A DNA stretch of 30,619 nt from an uncultured Ruminococcus sp. (GTDB lineage: Bacteria > Bacillota > Clostridia > Oscillospirales > Ruminococcaceae): NCBI GenBank assembly GCA_910576995.1, contig CAJTLC010000025.1, forward strand, positions 1 through 30,619. Reading direction: 5' to 3'. Shown here piece by piece: positions 17,837 through 26,271 of the stretch (its first letter is position 1; each line of letters opens with the position of its first letter). A program made the translations under genes and the position numbers. Under the pieces are notes generated by a model that searched no databases, was not told the DNA's origin, and was given only the letters and a program-made list of their open reading frames with translations.

Positions 17837-18870
17837 AATTTCCTGAGCATGGCGGAAATACTTATAAATTTAAGGTTAAGCTTGATTTTTCAGCGAATAT
17901 TAACCCCCTTGGTATGCCTGAAAGCGTCAAGAAAGCGGCTGTTGAAGCGATTGAAAGCAGTAATTTTTACCCTGACCCCGACTGCACTGATCTGCGCAGG
18001 AAATTGTCGATCTACGAGCGGATTCCCATGGAAAATATTGTTTGCGGAAATGGTGCGAGCGATCTTATTTATCGTGTTATTGCGGCGCTCCAACCTAAAA
18101 ATGCCCTGATTTGCGCTCCAACTTTCAGTGAGTACCGAAAAGCTCTGATTCAAAATGGATGCAAAGTTGTGGAACATAAACTTTCGAGAGATAATTATTT
18201 TAGTGTTACATCAGAATTTGCTGACAAAATTACTCCGAAAACGGATATGATAATTCTTTGCAGTCCTAATAATCCAAATGGAGAAGTAATAACTCCATAT
18301 ACGATGAGTATAATTATTGATAAATGCATTCATACAAATACATTGCTTGTTTGTGATGAAAGTTTTATGGATCTTGTAGTTGGCGGCGGAAAATATACTG
18401 TAAAAAGAATGATTAACAGCAATATAATTATAATTAAAGCATTTACCAAAACCTATGCAATGGCAGGTCTGCGGCTTGGATATGCACTCTTCGGTGATGC
18501 TGAAATTGCCTTGAAAGTTCGAAATACCGGGCAATTTTGGAGCGTTTCTATTCCTGCGCTCGCAGCTGGAGTGGCTGCCGCTGATGAATTTGCATACGTA
18601 AGAATATCGCGAAAAATCATAGATCGCGAGCGCAGGTTTCTCATGGAAAAACTAACGGAAATGGGGCTGATGGTTTATCCGTCAAGGGCGAATTTTCTTC
18701 TTTTTCGCTGTGAACTTCCACTCGACAAACTTCTTCTTAAAAAAGGAATTCTGATTCGTAATTGCTCAAATTTCAGTGGAATCGAAAAAGATCATTATCG
18801 AATTGCCGTGCGGACGCATAAGGAAAATATCATGCTGCTCGAAGCAATAGAAAGGATTCTTCATGTCTAA
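17833..18870 (+). CDS. cobD: L-threonine-O-3-phosphate decarboxylase
   Basis: A 345-aa fold-type I pyridoxal-phosphate enzyme related to histidinol-phosphate aminotransferase. It decarboxylates L-threonine phosphate to (R)-1-amino-2-propanol O-2-phosphate, the substrate for CbiB. Seen motifs: EHGGNTYK at the start, SANINPLG, NGASDLIYR, SPNNPNGE, and the cofactor lysine in FTKTYAMAGLRLGY. An in-frame start at 17806 is possible, but ATG 17833 has GGAGGTG at ideal spacing and fits the family start. The C terminus ends early, without the cysteine-rich extension seen in some archaeal and methanogen forms. Confidence 0.92.
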   Translation: MKFPEHGGNTYKFKVKLDFSANINPLGMPESVKKAAVEAIESSNFYPDPDCTDLRRKLSIYERIPMENIVCGNGASDLIYRVIAALQPKNALICAPTFSEYRKALIQNGCKVVEHKLSRDNYFSVTSEFADKITPKTDMIILCSPNNPNGEVITPYTMSIIIDKCIHTNTLLVCDESFMDLVVGGGKYTVKRMINSNIIIIKAFTKTYAMAGLRLGYALFGDAEIALKVRNTGQFWSVSIPALAAGVAAADEFAYVRISRKIIDRERRFLMEKLTEMGLMVYPSRANFLLFRCELPLDKLLLKKGILIRNCSNFSGIEKDHYRIAVRTHKENIMLLEAIERILHV

Positions 18871-20332
18871 AAGTATTATGATACAAGGCACTATGTCGAA
18901 CGCGGGAAAAAGTTTTTTTGCTGCTGCTTTATGCAGAATATTTAAGCAAGACGGATTTAGTTGTGCGCCTTTCAAGTCCCAGAATATGGCGCTGAATTCG
19001 TATATAACAGCTGATGGAAGCGAGATAGGAAGGGCGCAGGCTATGCAGGCAGAAGCGGCTGGAATCCTGCCGATTGCCGATATGAATCCGATTCTTTTGA
19101 AGCCAACCACGGACATTGGTTCGCAGGTGATTCTGAATGGAAATGTGATTGGTAATATGACAGCATCTGATTATTTTCGAAGTAAAACATCACTTATACC
19201 GTATATTCAAGACGCTTATAACAGGCTTTCAGCGAAGCATGATATTATTGTTATTGAGGGCGCAGGCAGTCCGGTTGAACTTAATCTGAAATCGGATGAT
19301 ATTGCTAATATGGGTATGGCTAAAATTGCAAAATCGCCGGTTTTGCTGATTGGAGACATTGACAGGGGCGGGATTTTTCCACAGCTTCTCGGAACGCTTT
19401 CTCTGCTTGAAAATGACGAAATCAATATGGTAAAGGGGCTTGTGGTTAATAAATTTCGTGGAGATATAGAACTTTTCCGAGATGGTACGGAGATTCTTGA
19501 AAGCCGCGGCAGAAAGCCTGTATTAGGAGTTATTCCATTTATTAGGTGTGATATTGAAGATGAAGATAGTTTATCAGATAAACTAAATAGTAATCTAATA
19601 GGATTAATAGATATTGTAGTTATACGTCTGCCAAGAATGTCAAACTTCACAGATTTTGACGTTTTTTCGCAATATAAGGATGTTTCTGTGCGTTACGTGT
19701 CAAAGTATAATGATATTGGCGATCCGGATTTTATTATAATTCCAGGTACAAAAAGTTCAATCGCCGATATGAAATGGATGCGCGAAAGCGGAATGGAAAT
19801 AGCCATTAAAAGAGCTGTGAACAATGGCATACCTATATTCGGGATTTGCGGAGGTTATCAGATTTTGGGCGAAAAAATTTACGATATGTATAATTCTGAG
19901 GGCGGAGGCGAGATTGATGGAATGGGATTGCTGCCTTGTGATACAGAATTTTTACAGGATAAAACTACAATACAGACTGCGGGAAAATTCAGCAAAGTGG
20001 AGGGCTTTTTCTCCTGTTTGAGCGAAGTTGAATTTGAAGGTTATGAGATTCACATGGGGCAAACTTTTTCGCGTGGAATGGAACTTACTAATATCGGCGG
20101 CTGTCAGGCTGGAAATGTTTATGGAAGTTATGTCCATGGAATTTTCGATAATTCAGAGGTTTCTCGCCGGATCGTTAAGCGGCTTTTTCAGAAAAAAGGG
20201 CTTAATATGACAGAAGGCGAGAGCGATAGGAAGACTTATAAAGAGCGTCAATTCGACATTCTTGCTGATGAAGTGCGAAAAAGTCTGAACATGGAACTGC
20301 TTTATAAAATTGTTGAGGAGGGATTGAGTTGA
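18863..20332 (+). CDS. cbiP: Cobyric acid synthase
   Basis: A 489-aa glutamine-dependent synthase (CbiP/CobQ) that amidates the b, d, e and g side chains of adenosylcobyrinate diamide. The P-loop region is IQGTMSNAGKSFFAAA. FKSQNMALNSYIT is the CobQ-type substrate motif that separates it from CbiA. The glutamine amidotransferase half has the cysteine in GICGGYQILG and the histidine in YEIHMGQTF, with a second catalytic histidine in SYVHGIFD. The start overlaps the cobD end by 8 bases. Confidence 0.96.
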   Translation: MSKSIMIQGTMSNAGKSFFAAALCRIFKQDGFSCAPFKSQNMALNSYITADGSEIGRAQAMQAEAAGILPIADMNPILLKPTTDIGSQVILNGNVIGNMTASDYFRSKTSLIPYIQDAYNRLSAKHDIIVIEGAGSPVELNLKSDDIANMGMAKIAKSPVLLIGDIDRGGIFPQLLGTLSLLENDEINMVKGLVVNKFRGDIELFRDGTEILESRGRKPVLGVIPFIRCDIEDEDSLSDKLNSNLIGLIDIVVIRLPRMSNFTDFDVFSQYKDVSVRYVSKYNDIGDPDFIIIPGTKSSIADMKWMRESGMEIAIKRAVNNGIPIFGICGGYQILGEKIYDMYNSEGGGEIDGMGLLPCDTEFLQDKTTIQTAGKFSKVEGFFSCLSEVEFEGYEIHMGQTFSRGMELTNIGGCQAGNVYGSYVHGIFDNSEVSRRIVKRLFQKKGLNMTEGESDRKTYKERQFDILADEVRKSLNMELLYKIVEEGLS

Positions 20333-20958
20333 CTGAATTGGAATTCGTGCTGCCTGCTGATATTGAACGGCGAAGTTTTGAGATTATTGATTCCGAACTT
20401 GGAGAAATTGAAATTTCAGAAAAAAATAAACCAATCGTTATGCGCTGTATTCATACGACAGCGGATTTTGATTACGCGTATAATCTTTGTTTTTCGGAAA
20501 ATGCTGTGGATTGCGCACTTAATATTCTGCGCAGTGGTTGCGTTATCGTGACTGATACTAATATGGCATTAGCAGGTATTAACAAAATTGCGCTGAAAAA
20601 ACTCGGATGCAAGGCAATTTGCTTTATGGCTGAACCAGAAGCGGCAAAATTGGCCGAAAATCGAGGAATTACTCGTGCGGCAGCTTCCGTTGAATTGGCG
20701 GCACAAATTGAAAAACCGGTAATTTACGTAGTTGGAAACGCCCCGACCGCTCTTGTTGCACTTTATGATCATATGAAGAATGGTAGTTTTATGCCAGATT
20801 TTATAATCGGAATGCCTGTTGGATTTGTTAATGTTGTACAATCAAAAGAGTTAATTATGAATTCGAATGCTAATTATATCGTTGCAAAAGGCAGAAAGGG
20901 CGGAAGTAATGTTGCGGCGGCGGTATGTAATGGCTTAATGTATATGTTGACGCGTTGA
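20329..20958 (+). CDS. cbiC: Cobalt-precorrin-8 methylmutase
   Basis: A 209-aa CbiC/CobH that moves the methyl from C11 to C12, giving cobyrinate. The catalytic histidine is in MRCIHTTADFDYA, and IVTDTNMALAGI and KGRKGGSNVAAAVCNGL are standard family motifs. The start is TTG 20329, overlapping the cbiP stop (TTGA) with GAGGAGG about 7 bases upstream. It is the last gene of the run, placed at the end although its reaction comes mid-pathway. Confidence 0.94.
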   Translation: MTELEFVLPADIERRSFEIIDSELGEIEISEKNKPIVMRCIHTTADFDYAYNLCFSENAVDCALNILRSGCVIVTDTNMALAGINKIALKKLGCKAICFMAEPEAAKLAENRGITRAAASVELAAQIEKPVIYVVGNAPTALVALYDHMKNGSFMPDFIIGMPVGFVNVVQSKELIMNSNANYIVAKGRKGGSNVAAAVCNGLMYMLTR

Positions 20959-21096
20959 TGCAAATAAATCAAGCTGAGCTGTACGACGAGTACCATGAAA
21001 GCATATACTGATGATTGATCGCTGTAGAATTACATCATTCTTCATTCGTCGCCGTGCTACTCAATACAAAAGAATCAGTTCAGTTACTGTCAACAA
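20959..21096. other. Intergenic stretch with only micro-frames
   Basis: After cbiC there is no full gene. A 17-codon frame starts at a TGATG overlap with the cbiC stop (20958-21011), and a 33-codon frame starts at the next TGATG (21011-21112). Neither is recognisable and neither has a convincing ribosome site. They may be remnants of a deleted gene or chance. Confidence 0.4.
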
Positions 21097-21129
21097 AAAG
21101 CAGTCTGCATAATTTACACAGACTGCTTT
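21097..21129. terminator. Bidirectional intrinsic terminator
   Basis: A perfect 11-bp inverted repeat, AAAGCAGTCTG (21097-21107) and CAGACTGCTTT (21119-21129), encloses an 11-base loop. It lies between convergent genes: cbiC ends at 20958 on plus, and the EAL gene ends at 21180 on minus. The T-run is better on the minus strand (TTTTTGTT right after the stem), with a looser T-rich stretch at 21141-21147 on plus. Confidence 0.75.
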
Positions 21130-21179
21130 AGAGTATAGATTATTTTTGTATTGTCAACTTGACAGGGGAGTGAGTCATA

Positions 21180-22844
21180 CTAATCGCTCCCTTTATTTTT
21201 TTCAAGAAAATATGCCATAATTTCATCGGCAGTTATAGGTTTCGAATAATAATATCCTTGCAAACTGCAAATTTTATATTCTTTCAGGCAATTTCTAACT
21301 TCATTCGTTTCGATTCCTTCAGCGCAGACATCCGCAGAAAAGGCGTCTGCTAATTCGGAAATGAATTTAACTGAATGCTTATCTGCATCATTTTTCTGGA
21401 TATCCTTGACGAATTCACGATCAATTTTCACTATATCAACAGGAATGGAACGCAAAAATCCAAGAGAAGAAAAGCCCGTTCCGAAATCGTCAACAGCAAT
21501 TTTTATGCCGTTATCCCTGATTATCGAGAACATATCTTTAAGCATCTCGATATCAAGAAGTCTGCATCGTTCTGTAATTTCCAGACAAAGATGACTTTTT
21601 GGAAAACCGGTTTCGCGGATTATTTCAAACAGATCTTTGATAAATCCGTCCTGCTCAAGCTGCGTGTAAGAAAGATTAACATTTATAGTCAGCGTTGGTG
21701 AAAATTCTAAAAATTTCTTACCGTCCTCCATTGAGCGGCGGAGAATCCACTTGCCAAGTTCAGGAAAAAGCGAGTCCTGTTCAAGAAACGGAATAAACGT
21801 ATTTGGCGGAACTATGCCATAATCCTCGTTTTTCCAGCGTATCAACGCCTCCATGCCCTTTAATTTTTCAGTTGAGAAATCAACGATAGGCTGATAGCAG
21901 AGGTAAAAGCCACGGCATTCTTCCGTAATACAGCTGCGAATTACATTTAGCTGTTCGATAATCTGGCGGTTATCCATGCTAACAACATCTTCGAATACAA
22001 CGAATTCCCCGAATTTATGGCGTTTGGAAGCGGCATAGGCATATCGCAGGCATGAATAAAAAGTTTCGGAAGAAATGTCGAATCTATCGGCGCAGATTGC
22101 GCCTCCGTTCATGCATAGGGTAATTTTCTCTCCCTCAACGTAAAAATCACGCCTGACTTCATCGCGCAGAGATTCATAAAGACCGGCGGCTTCTTTGGCA
22201 GACAGATCATGAGTAATTATCGCAAAACGCGTACCGTTCATTCTGTAAACAGCGCCTTTATTAGCGAATTTCTGCTTAATTCTGCGAGTGAGAAGCTGAA
22301 GAACGAGATTTCCGAAATTATAGCCATAAACGTCGTTGATATCGGAAAAGGAAGAAAGTCCGAGCATAATAATAAACGAAGGAACGCGGCGATTGTATAG
22401 CCCTTTTATATCGTCAAGATAACCATAGAGACTGCGAAGCCCCGTAACGGGATCGATATAGCTGAAATCACCGTGATTTCTTATGACTCCTCCAAAATAT
22501 TCCGGATTTCCCTCGTCATCACGAATAACTACACCGCGGCAGGTGCATAATGTATAACTGCCGTCTAAAGTGCTGGCGCGATACTGCATATCGTGTCCGG
22601 AAGCTTTACCGGAAAAAACGTCGTCGATACTTTGAGCGTAGTTTTCACGGTCGTCAGGGTGAATATGCTCTGCCCAGATAGCGCCTGCGTCAAGCATATA
22701 AATATCCGGCAGTCCGAAAAGGTCTACAGCAGTTTTAGACCATCGTGACATATTGGTTTTCATATCGCAAAGGTAAACGTAAGCACCTTCCGCAACTACC
22801 GAAATAGCTTCAAATAGGCTATCCAGTTTTTTTAATCCGTTCAA
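21180..22844 (-). CDS. PAS-GGDEF(degenerate)-EAL cyclic-di-GMP phosphodiesterase
   Basis: About 554 aa, soluble. An N-terminal PAS-like sensor domain (about 10-125) is followed by a GGDEF domain (about 130-290) and an EAL domain (about 300-550). The GGDEF active loop reads MNGTRF, so cyclase activity is unlikely. The EAL domain keeps EALIRW, the NVNLSYTQ asparagine, LEITE, VDDFGTGFSS, VKIDREF, AEGIET and the final LQGYYYSKP, as expected for an active enzyme that cleaves c-di-GMP. The frame extends to GTG 22853, but the AGGTGGGGAG ribosome site touches that GTG. TTG 22844 is better spaced. It ends at the shared terminator. Confidence 0.9.
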   Translation of the reverse strand: MNGLKKLDSLFEAISVVAEGAYVYLCDMKTNMSRWSKTAVDLFGLPDIYMLDAGAIWAEHIHPDDRENYAQSIDDVFSGKASGHDMQYRASTLDGSYTLCTCRGVVIRDDEGNPEYFGGVIRNHGDFSYIDPVTGLRSLYGYLDDIKGLYNRRVPSFIIMLGLSSFSDINDVYGYNFGNLVLQLLTRRIKQKFANKGAVYRMNGTRFAIITHDLSAKEAAGLYESLRDEVRRDFYVEGEKITLCMNGGAICADRFDISSETFYSCLRYAYAASKRHKFGEFVVFEDVVSMDNRQIIEQLNVIRSCITEECRGFYLCYQPIVDFSTEKLKGMEALIRWKNEDYGIVPPNTFIPFLEQDSLFPELGKWILRRSMEDGKKFLEFSPTLTINVNLSYTQLEQDGFIKDLFEIIRETGFPKSHLCLEITERCRLLDIEMLKDMFSIIRDNGIKIAVDDFGTGFSSLGFLRSIPVDIVKIDREFVKDIQKNDADKHSVKFISELADAFSADVCAEGIETNEVRNCLKEYKICSLQGYYYSKPITADEIMAYFLEKNKGSD

Positions 22845-22872
22845 GCAAACCACTCCCCACCTGCGATAAATC

Positions 22873-22912
22873 AGTTGATCTTAATAGTTGTTCGCGCTTC
22901 TTTAGATCAACT
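22873..22912 (-). promoter_or_regulatory. Hairpin in the leader of the EAL gene
   Basis: AGTTGATCT (22873-22881) and AGATCAACT (22904-22912) form a perfect 9-bp inverted repeat around a 22-base loop. It lies within the roughly 80-base leader between the promoter and the ribosome site. It could be a regulator binding site or an RNA hairpin. It has no T-run, and the conserved sequence of the known c-di-GMP-I riboswitch is not present. Confidence 0.5.
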
Positions 22913-22929
22913 TTTTGAATACTATCTTA

Positions 22930-22958
22930 ATTATAATACAAAAATTGTTAAATGTCAA
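22930..22958 (-). promoter_or_regulatory. Consensus sigma-A promoter for the EAL gene
   Basis: On the minus strand a perfect TTGACA (22953-22958), a 17-base spacer and a perfect TATAAT (22930-22935) predict a start near 22923. This is the strongest promoter in the window and makes the EAL gene independent of the mreB gene upstream. Confidence 0.85.
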
Positions 22959-22990
22959 TAGTTTTATTCCAAAAATTTGAATTTTTCTGT

Positions 22991-24010
22991 TTATCTGTAT
23001 TTATAAACCGTTGCGGCTTCAAATCCGTCAAGAAGCGTAGTCATGCTGCCAAACGCCATTCCTGTACCCTTTGCGACGCAGTTTATAGCGTCCTTAGCGA
23101 TACTGCACTTGATTCCGAGGGTGCGTTTGATGAGTTGAGTCAATCCACCAAGAAGCGCGCCTCCTCCTGTAAGAAGCAGACCGTTGTCGTAAATATCTCC
23201 GACCAGTTCGGGCGGAGCGTCCTCCAGAACTTTTCTGACCGCTTCCATAATTGCAAAAGTTTCATCTTCGATCGCCTGATAAAGACCGATCTCGCTGAGC
23301 TGAACCTGCGCGGGAAGACCCTTTATCAAACTTCGTCCTTTTACTGTGTAGGTAATCTCGTCGTTGGGATCATAGAGATTGCATAACTCTATCTTTACGC
23401 GCTCAGCCATTCTCTCGCCGATGAGAAGTTTGTATTTGTTCTGCATATATTTGATTATGGCATGATCTATTGAATTTCCTGCAACTTTTATCGTATGTGA
23501 AGTAACTACGCCGTTCATTGAAACAATAGCTACGTCGGTAGTTCCTCCGCCAATATCGACTATCATATGTCCTTTAGCTTTGGAAATATTCACTCCTGCG
23601 CCTATCATTGCCGCAACAGGCTCTTGAATCAGATAAACTTGACGAGAACCTGCGCTTTTTGCGGCTTCAACCACGGCGCGGCTTTCAATATCCGTTATGA
23701 AAGAGGGAACGCAGATGATAATTCGCGGTTTGATAAGCTGTTTTCCTGTAACTTTAAGTATAAATTCGCGTATCATACTATGAGCCAGATCGTCATCGGA
23801 TATCACGCCGTTGCTTATTGGACGCGCTACGCAGATATAATCGGGATTTCTGCCGATCATTTCATAAGCTTCTTTTCCGACGGCAAGAACTCTTTCAGTA
23901 CGCGTATTATAGGCGATTACAGAGGGTTCGCTGAGAATGACGCCCTTTTTGCCCATTGTCATAACGATGTTTGACGTTCCTAAATCTATACCGATATCAG
24001 TATTTGACAT
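22991..24010 (-). CDS. mreB: MreB/Mbl-type actin-like protein
   Basis: A 339-aa bacterial actin that forms filaments under the membrane and directs lateral cell-wall synthesis. ATP-binding motifs: DIGIDLGTSN (phosphate 1), IVDIGGGTTDVAI at about residue 153 (phosphate 2), and LLTGGGALLGGL (adenosine). The frame runs upstream to 24070, but ATG 24010 fits the family start and has GGAAGG-type ribosome sequence inside recD2. Only one base separates the recD2 stop from the ATG. No mreC or mreD is adjacent, so this may be an extra paralogue such as Mbl or MreBH rather than the principal MreB. Confidence 0.9.
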   Translation of the reverse strand: MSNTDIGIDLGTSNIVMTMGKKGVILSEPSVIAYNTRTERVLAVGKEAYEMIGRNPDYICVARPISNGVISDDDLAHSMIREFILKVTGKQLIKPRIIICVPSFITDIESRAVVEAAKSAGSRQVYLIQEPVAAMIGAGVNISKAKGHMIVDIGGGTTDVAIVSMNGVVTSHTIKVAGNSIDHAIIKYMQNKYKLLIGERMAERVKIELCNLYDPNDEITYTVKGRSLIKGLPAQVQLSEIGLYQAIEDETFAIMEAVRKVLEDAPPELVGDIYDNGLLLTGGGALLGGLTQLIKRTLGIKCSIAKDAINCVAKGTGMAFGSMTTLLDGFEAATVYKYR

Positions 24011-24011
24011 A

Positions 24012-26228
24012 TTATTCTTCCTTTCCGAGTAGCCATTTAAGGCAGGTATTTCGTTTTGAACGCTGCTCATTTTCCACCATTTCGCAAATTTTTGAAGTTA
24101 AGCCAATAAGGATAACAAGTTTTTTAGCGCGAGTTATGGCAGTATACAGCAAACTGCGGTAACAGAGTTTATGATAAGCGTCAAGAACGGGCATGATTAT
24201 CGCCTCAAATTCGCATCCCTGACTTTTATGTACAGTCATCGCATATGCAAGTTCGACTTGCGCAAGCATATCGAATTTATATTCGGCAATTCTGCCGTCA
24301 AAGTTGATTACAGCGATTCGAAGGCGAGGATCAATTTCTGTAATTATCCCGATATCGCCGTTGAAAACTCCCGAACCTGTCTCTATGCCTTTTTTCCACT
24401 CGATATCGTAATTGTTGCGTATCTGCATCACCTTGTCGCCCTCGCGATAAATATAATTAACGCCTTTGTATTCATTTTTATCAGGGGACGGCGGATTCAG
24501 AGCATTCTGAAGATTATTGTTAAGTTCGATCGAACCAAGGCTGCCGCGCCGCGTCGGAGAAATAACCTGTATGTCGTCGATAGGGGAGTAGTCGTAAGCT
24601 TTTGGCAGACGCCGTGCTGTCAGTTCAACTATAGTTCTGCCGATCGCGTCGGGATTCGCACTTTCGAAAAAGAAAAAATCATTATCTCTGCGGCTTAATT
24701 CGGGCATTTTTCCTCTTACAACGCAATGGGAATTTGTGACGATAAGACTGCTTTGAGCCTGTCTGAAAATTTCGGTGAGAATTACAGTTGGGACAGTTTT
24801 GCTATGGATTATGTCCTCCAGCACATTTCCTGCGCCAACCGACGGCAGCTGATTAAAATCGCCGACCATAATAAGTTTGCAGCCCAAAGGCAGTGCGCGA
24901 AGCAGACTTTCGAAAACGAGACAGTCGACCATGGACATTTCATCGATGATTATGACGTCGCATTCCAGAGGGTTGTCCTCATCATGGGCAAATTTTCGCA
25001 CATCTCCCGAGTCGAACGTCACACCGAGCAGCCGATGGATAGTCTGCGCCTGACGTCCTGTTAATTCAGTCATTCGCTTGGCGGCTCGTCCTGTAGGTGC
25101 GGCAAGAAAAACTTCTTCGCCCATTTTCTCGAACAATGAAATAATAGCGTTCAGCGTAGTTGTTTTTCCTGTTCCGGGACCTCCTGTCAGAACCATTATT
25201 CCGCGTGAAATGGCCATATTTATTGCCTTACGCTGACTTTTTGCATACTTGATGCCGCTTTTTTCTTCCTCATTATCGATCATCTTATCATAATCCTGTT
25301 CATAGGGGCAGCTAAAATTCATCATGATATTCAGCCTGTCCGAAATATAAGATTCAGAGCGATAAAATTCAGGCAAAAAAACATCCTCGACAGGTCCGTG
25401 AATAAAATTGCATAGATCGCCTTCTTCAACAGCATAATTATACGCATTGTAAAAATCATTTGAACTTATCTCGAGTTTATCACAACAGAACGAAAACAGA
25501 TCGTCTATAGGGAGACAGGTATTTCCCTCGCTCGAAGCCGTACGCAGACAATTCTTGATAAATGCTATGATACGATATTTATCATCGCTCTGAAAGTTCA
25601 GCCTGGAAGCCATTTGATCGGCAGATTCGAAATCAAGATTAATTCCGCTGTCGCATAAAATATAGGGATTTTGTTTGATAAGTTCAATTGCTTCGACGCT
25701 GTGCTTATTGTAAACCCTCATAGCGTACATTGGCTTTATATTATATTGATGAAGAAAAGAAGTGAGGGTTCTCAAGGCAAAGATTTTATGTAGATTCTTC
25801 GTGATCTTCTTGCATTTTGCGACTGATACGCCCTTGACTTCCGAGAGCCGCATAGGCGCTCTTTCGAGAATAGACATTGTTTCATCGCCGAAAACGCTGA
25901 CGATTTTTTTTGCCAACGCAGGTCCGATTCCTTCAATTGCGCCGGAACCCAGATATTTCTCAATATTTTTCGAGGTGTTTGGGAGCATTTCCACACAATA
26001 TGACGCGGAGAATTGTTTGCCGAATTTGGGGTGATGAGAATATTCACCTTCAACATGAAGCTGCTCTCCGACAACTACTTTTCCGAGATTTCCGACAACA
26101 GTCTCGCATTGATCGTTGTCTGTGCGTAAATCAACGACTGCATATGAGCAATCGTCGCTCAATAAAGCGATCCTCTCAACCGTTCCCTCGACGATCTTGA
26201 TCTCTTTAACCTCGCTCTCATTTTCCAT
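24012..26228 (-). CDS. recD2: RecD2-type ATP-dependent DNA helicase
   Basis: A 738-aa superfamily 1B 5'-3' helicase of the RecD2 kind, found in bacteria without RecBC and linked to repair and fork maintenance. Layout: N-terminal OB-like domain (about 8-80), helix-hairpin-helix segments (about 90-175), a helical domain, then the motor. Walker A is GGPGTGKTTT at about 346, Walker B IIDEMSMVD, then the GDFNQLPSVG motif. The C-terminal UvrD-C2-type domain contains AMTVHKSQGCEF and ends TAITRAKKLVILIG. ATG 26228 is preceded by GAGGTGAG. It is followed at one base by mreB. Confidence 0.93.
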   Translation of the reverse strand: MENESEVKEIKIVEGTVERIALLSDDCSYAVVDLRTDNDQCETVVGNLGKVVVGEQLHVEGEYSHHPKFGKQFSASYCVEMLPNTSKNIEKYLGSGAIEGIGPALAKKIVSVFGDETMSILERAPMRLSEVKGVSVAKCKKITKNLHKIFALRTLTSFLHQYNIKPMYAMRVYNKHSVEAIELIKQNPYILCDSGINLDFESADQMASRLNFQSDDKYRIIAFIKNCLRTASSEGNTCLPIDDLFSFCCDKLEISSNDFYNAYNYAVEEGDLCNFIHGPVEDVFLPEFYRSESYISDRLNIMMNFSCPYEQDYDKMIDNEEEKSGIKYAKSQRKAINMAISRGIMVLTGGPGTGKTTTLNAIISLFEKMGEEVFLAAPTGRAAKRMTELTGRQAQTIHRLLGVTFDSGDVRKFAHDEDNPLECDVIIIDEMSMVDCLVFESLLRALPLGCKLIMVGDFNQLPSVGAGNVLEDIIHSKTVPTVILTEIFRQAQSSLIVTNSHCVVRGKMPELSRRDNDFFFFESANPDAIGRTIVELTARRLPKAYDYSPIDDIQVISPTRRGSLGSIELNNNLQNALNPPSPDKNEYKGVNYIYREGDKVMQIRNNYDIEWKKGIETGSGVFNGDIGIITEIDPRLRIAVINFDGRIAEYKFDMLAQVELAYAMTVHKSQGCEFEAIIMPVLDAYHKLCYRSLLYTAITRAKKLVILIGLTSKICEMVENEQRSKRNTCLKWLLGKEE

Positions 26229-26240
26229 TAACTCACCTCT

Positions 26241-26255
26241 TATACAATTTGTATA
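26241..26255. promoter_or_regulatory. Perfect palindrome just upstream of recD2
   Basis: TATACAATTTGTATA is a perfect 7-bp-arm palindrome with one central base. It lies 13-27 bases before the recD2 start, touching the ribosome-site region. It may be an operator or a small RNA stem. I cannot identify a matching regulator. Confidence 0.4.
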
Positions 26256-26271
26256 TTAACATCTTCTCCTA

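Noticed and set aside
22962..22990. AAAAATT/AATTTTT repeat after mreB as a terminator
   Set aside because: The stem is all A-T with a two-base loop and no following T-run of its own; too weak to call.
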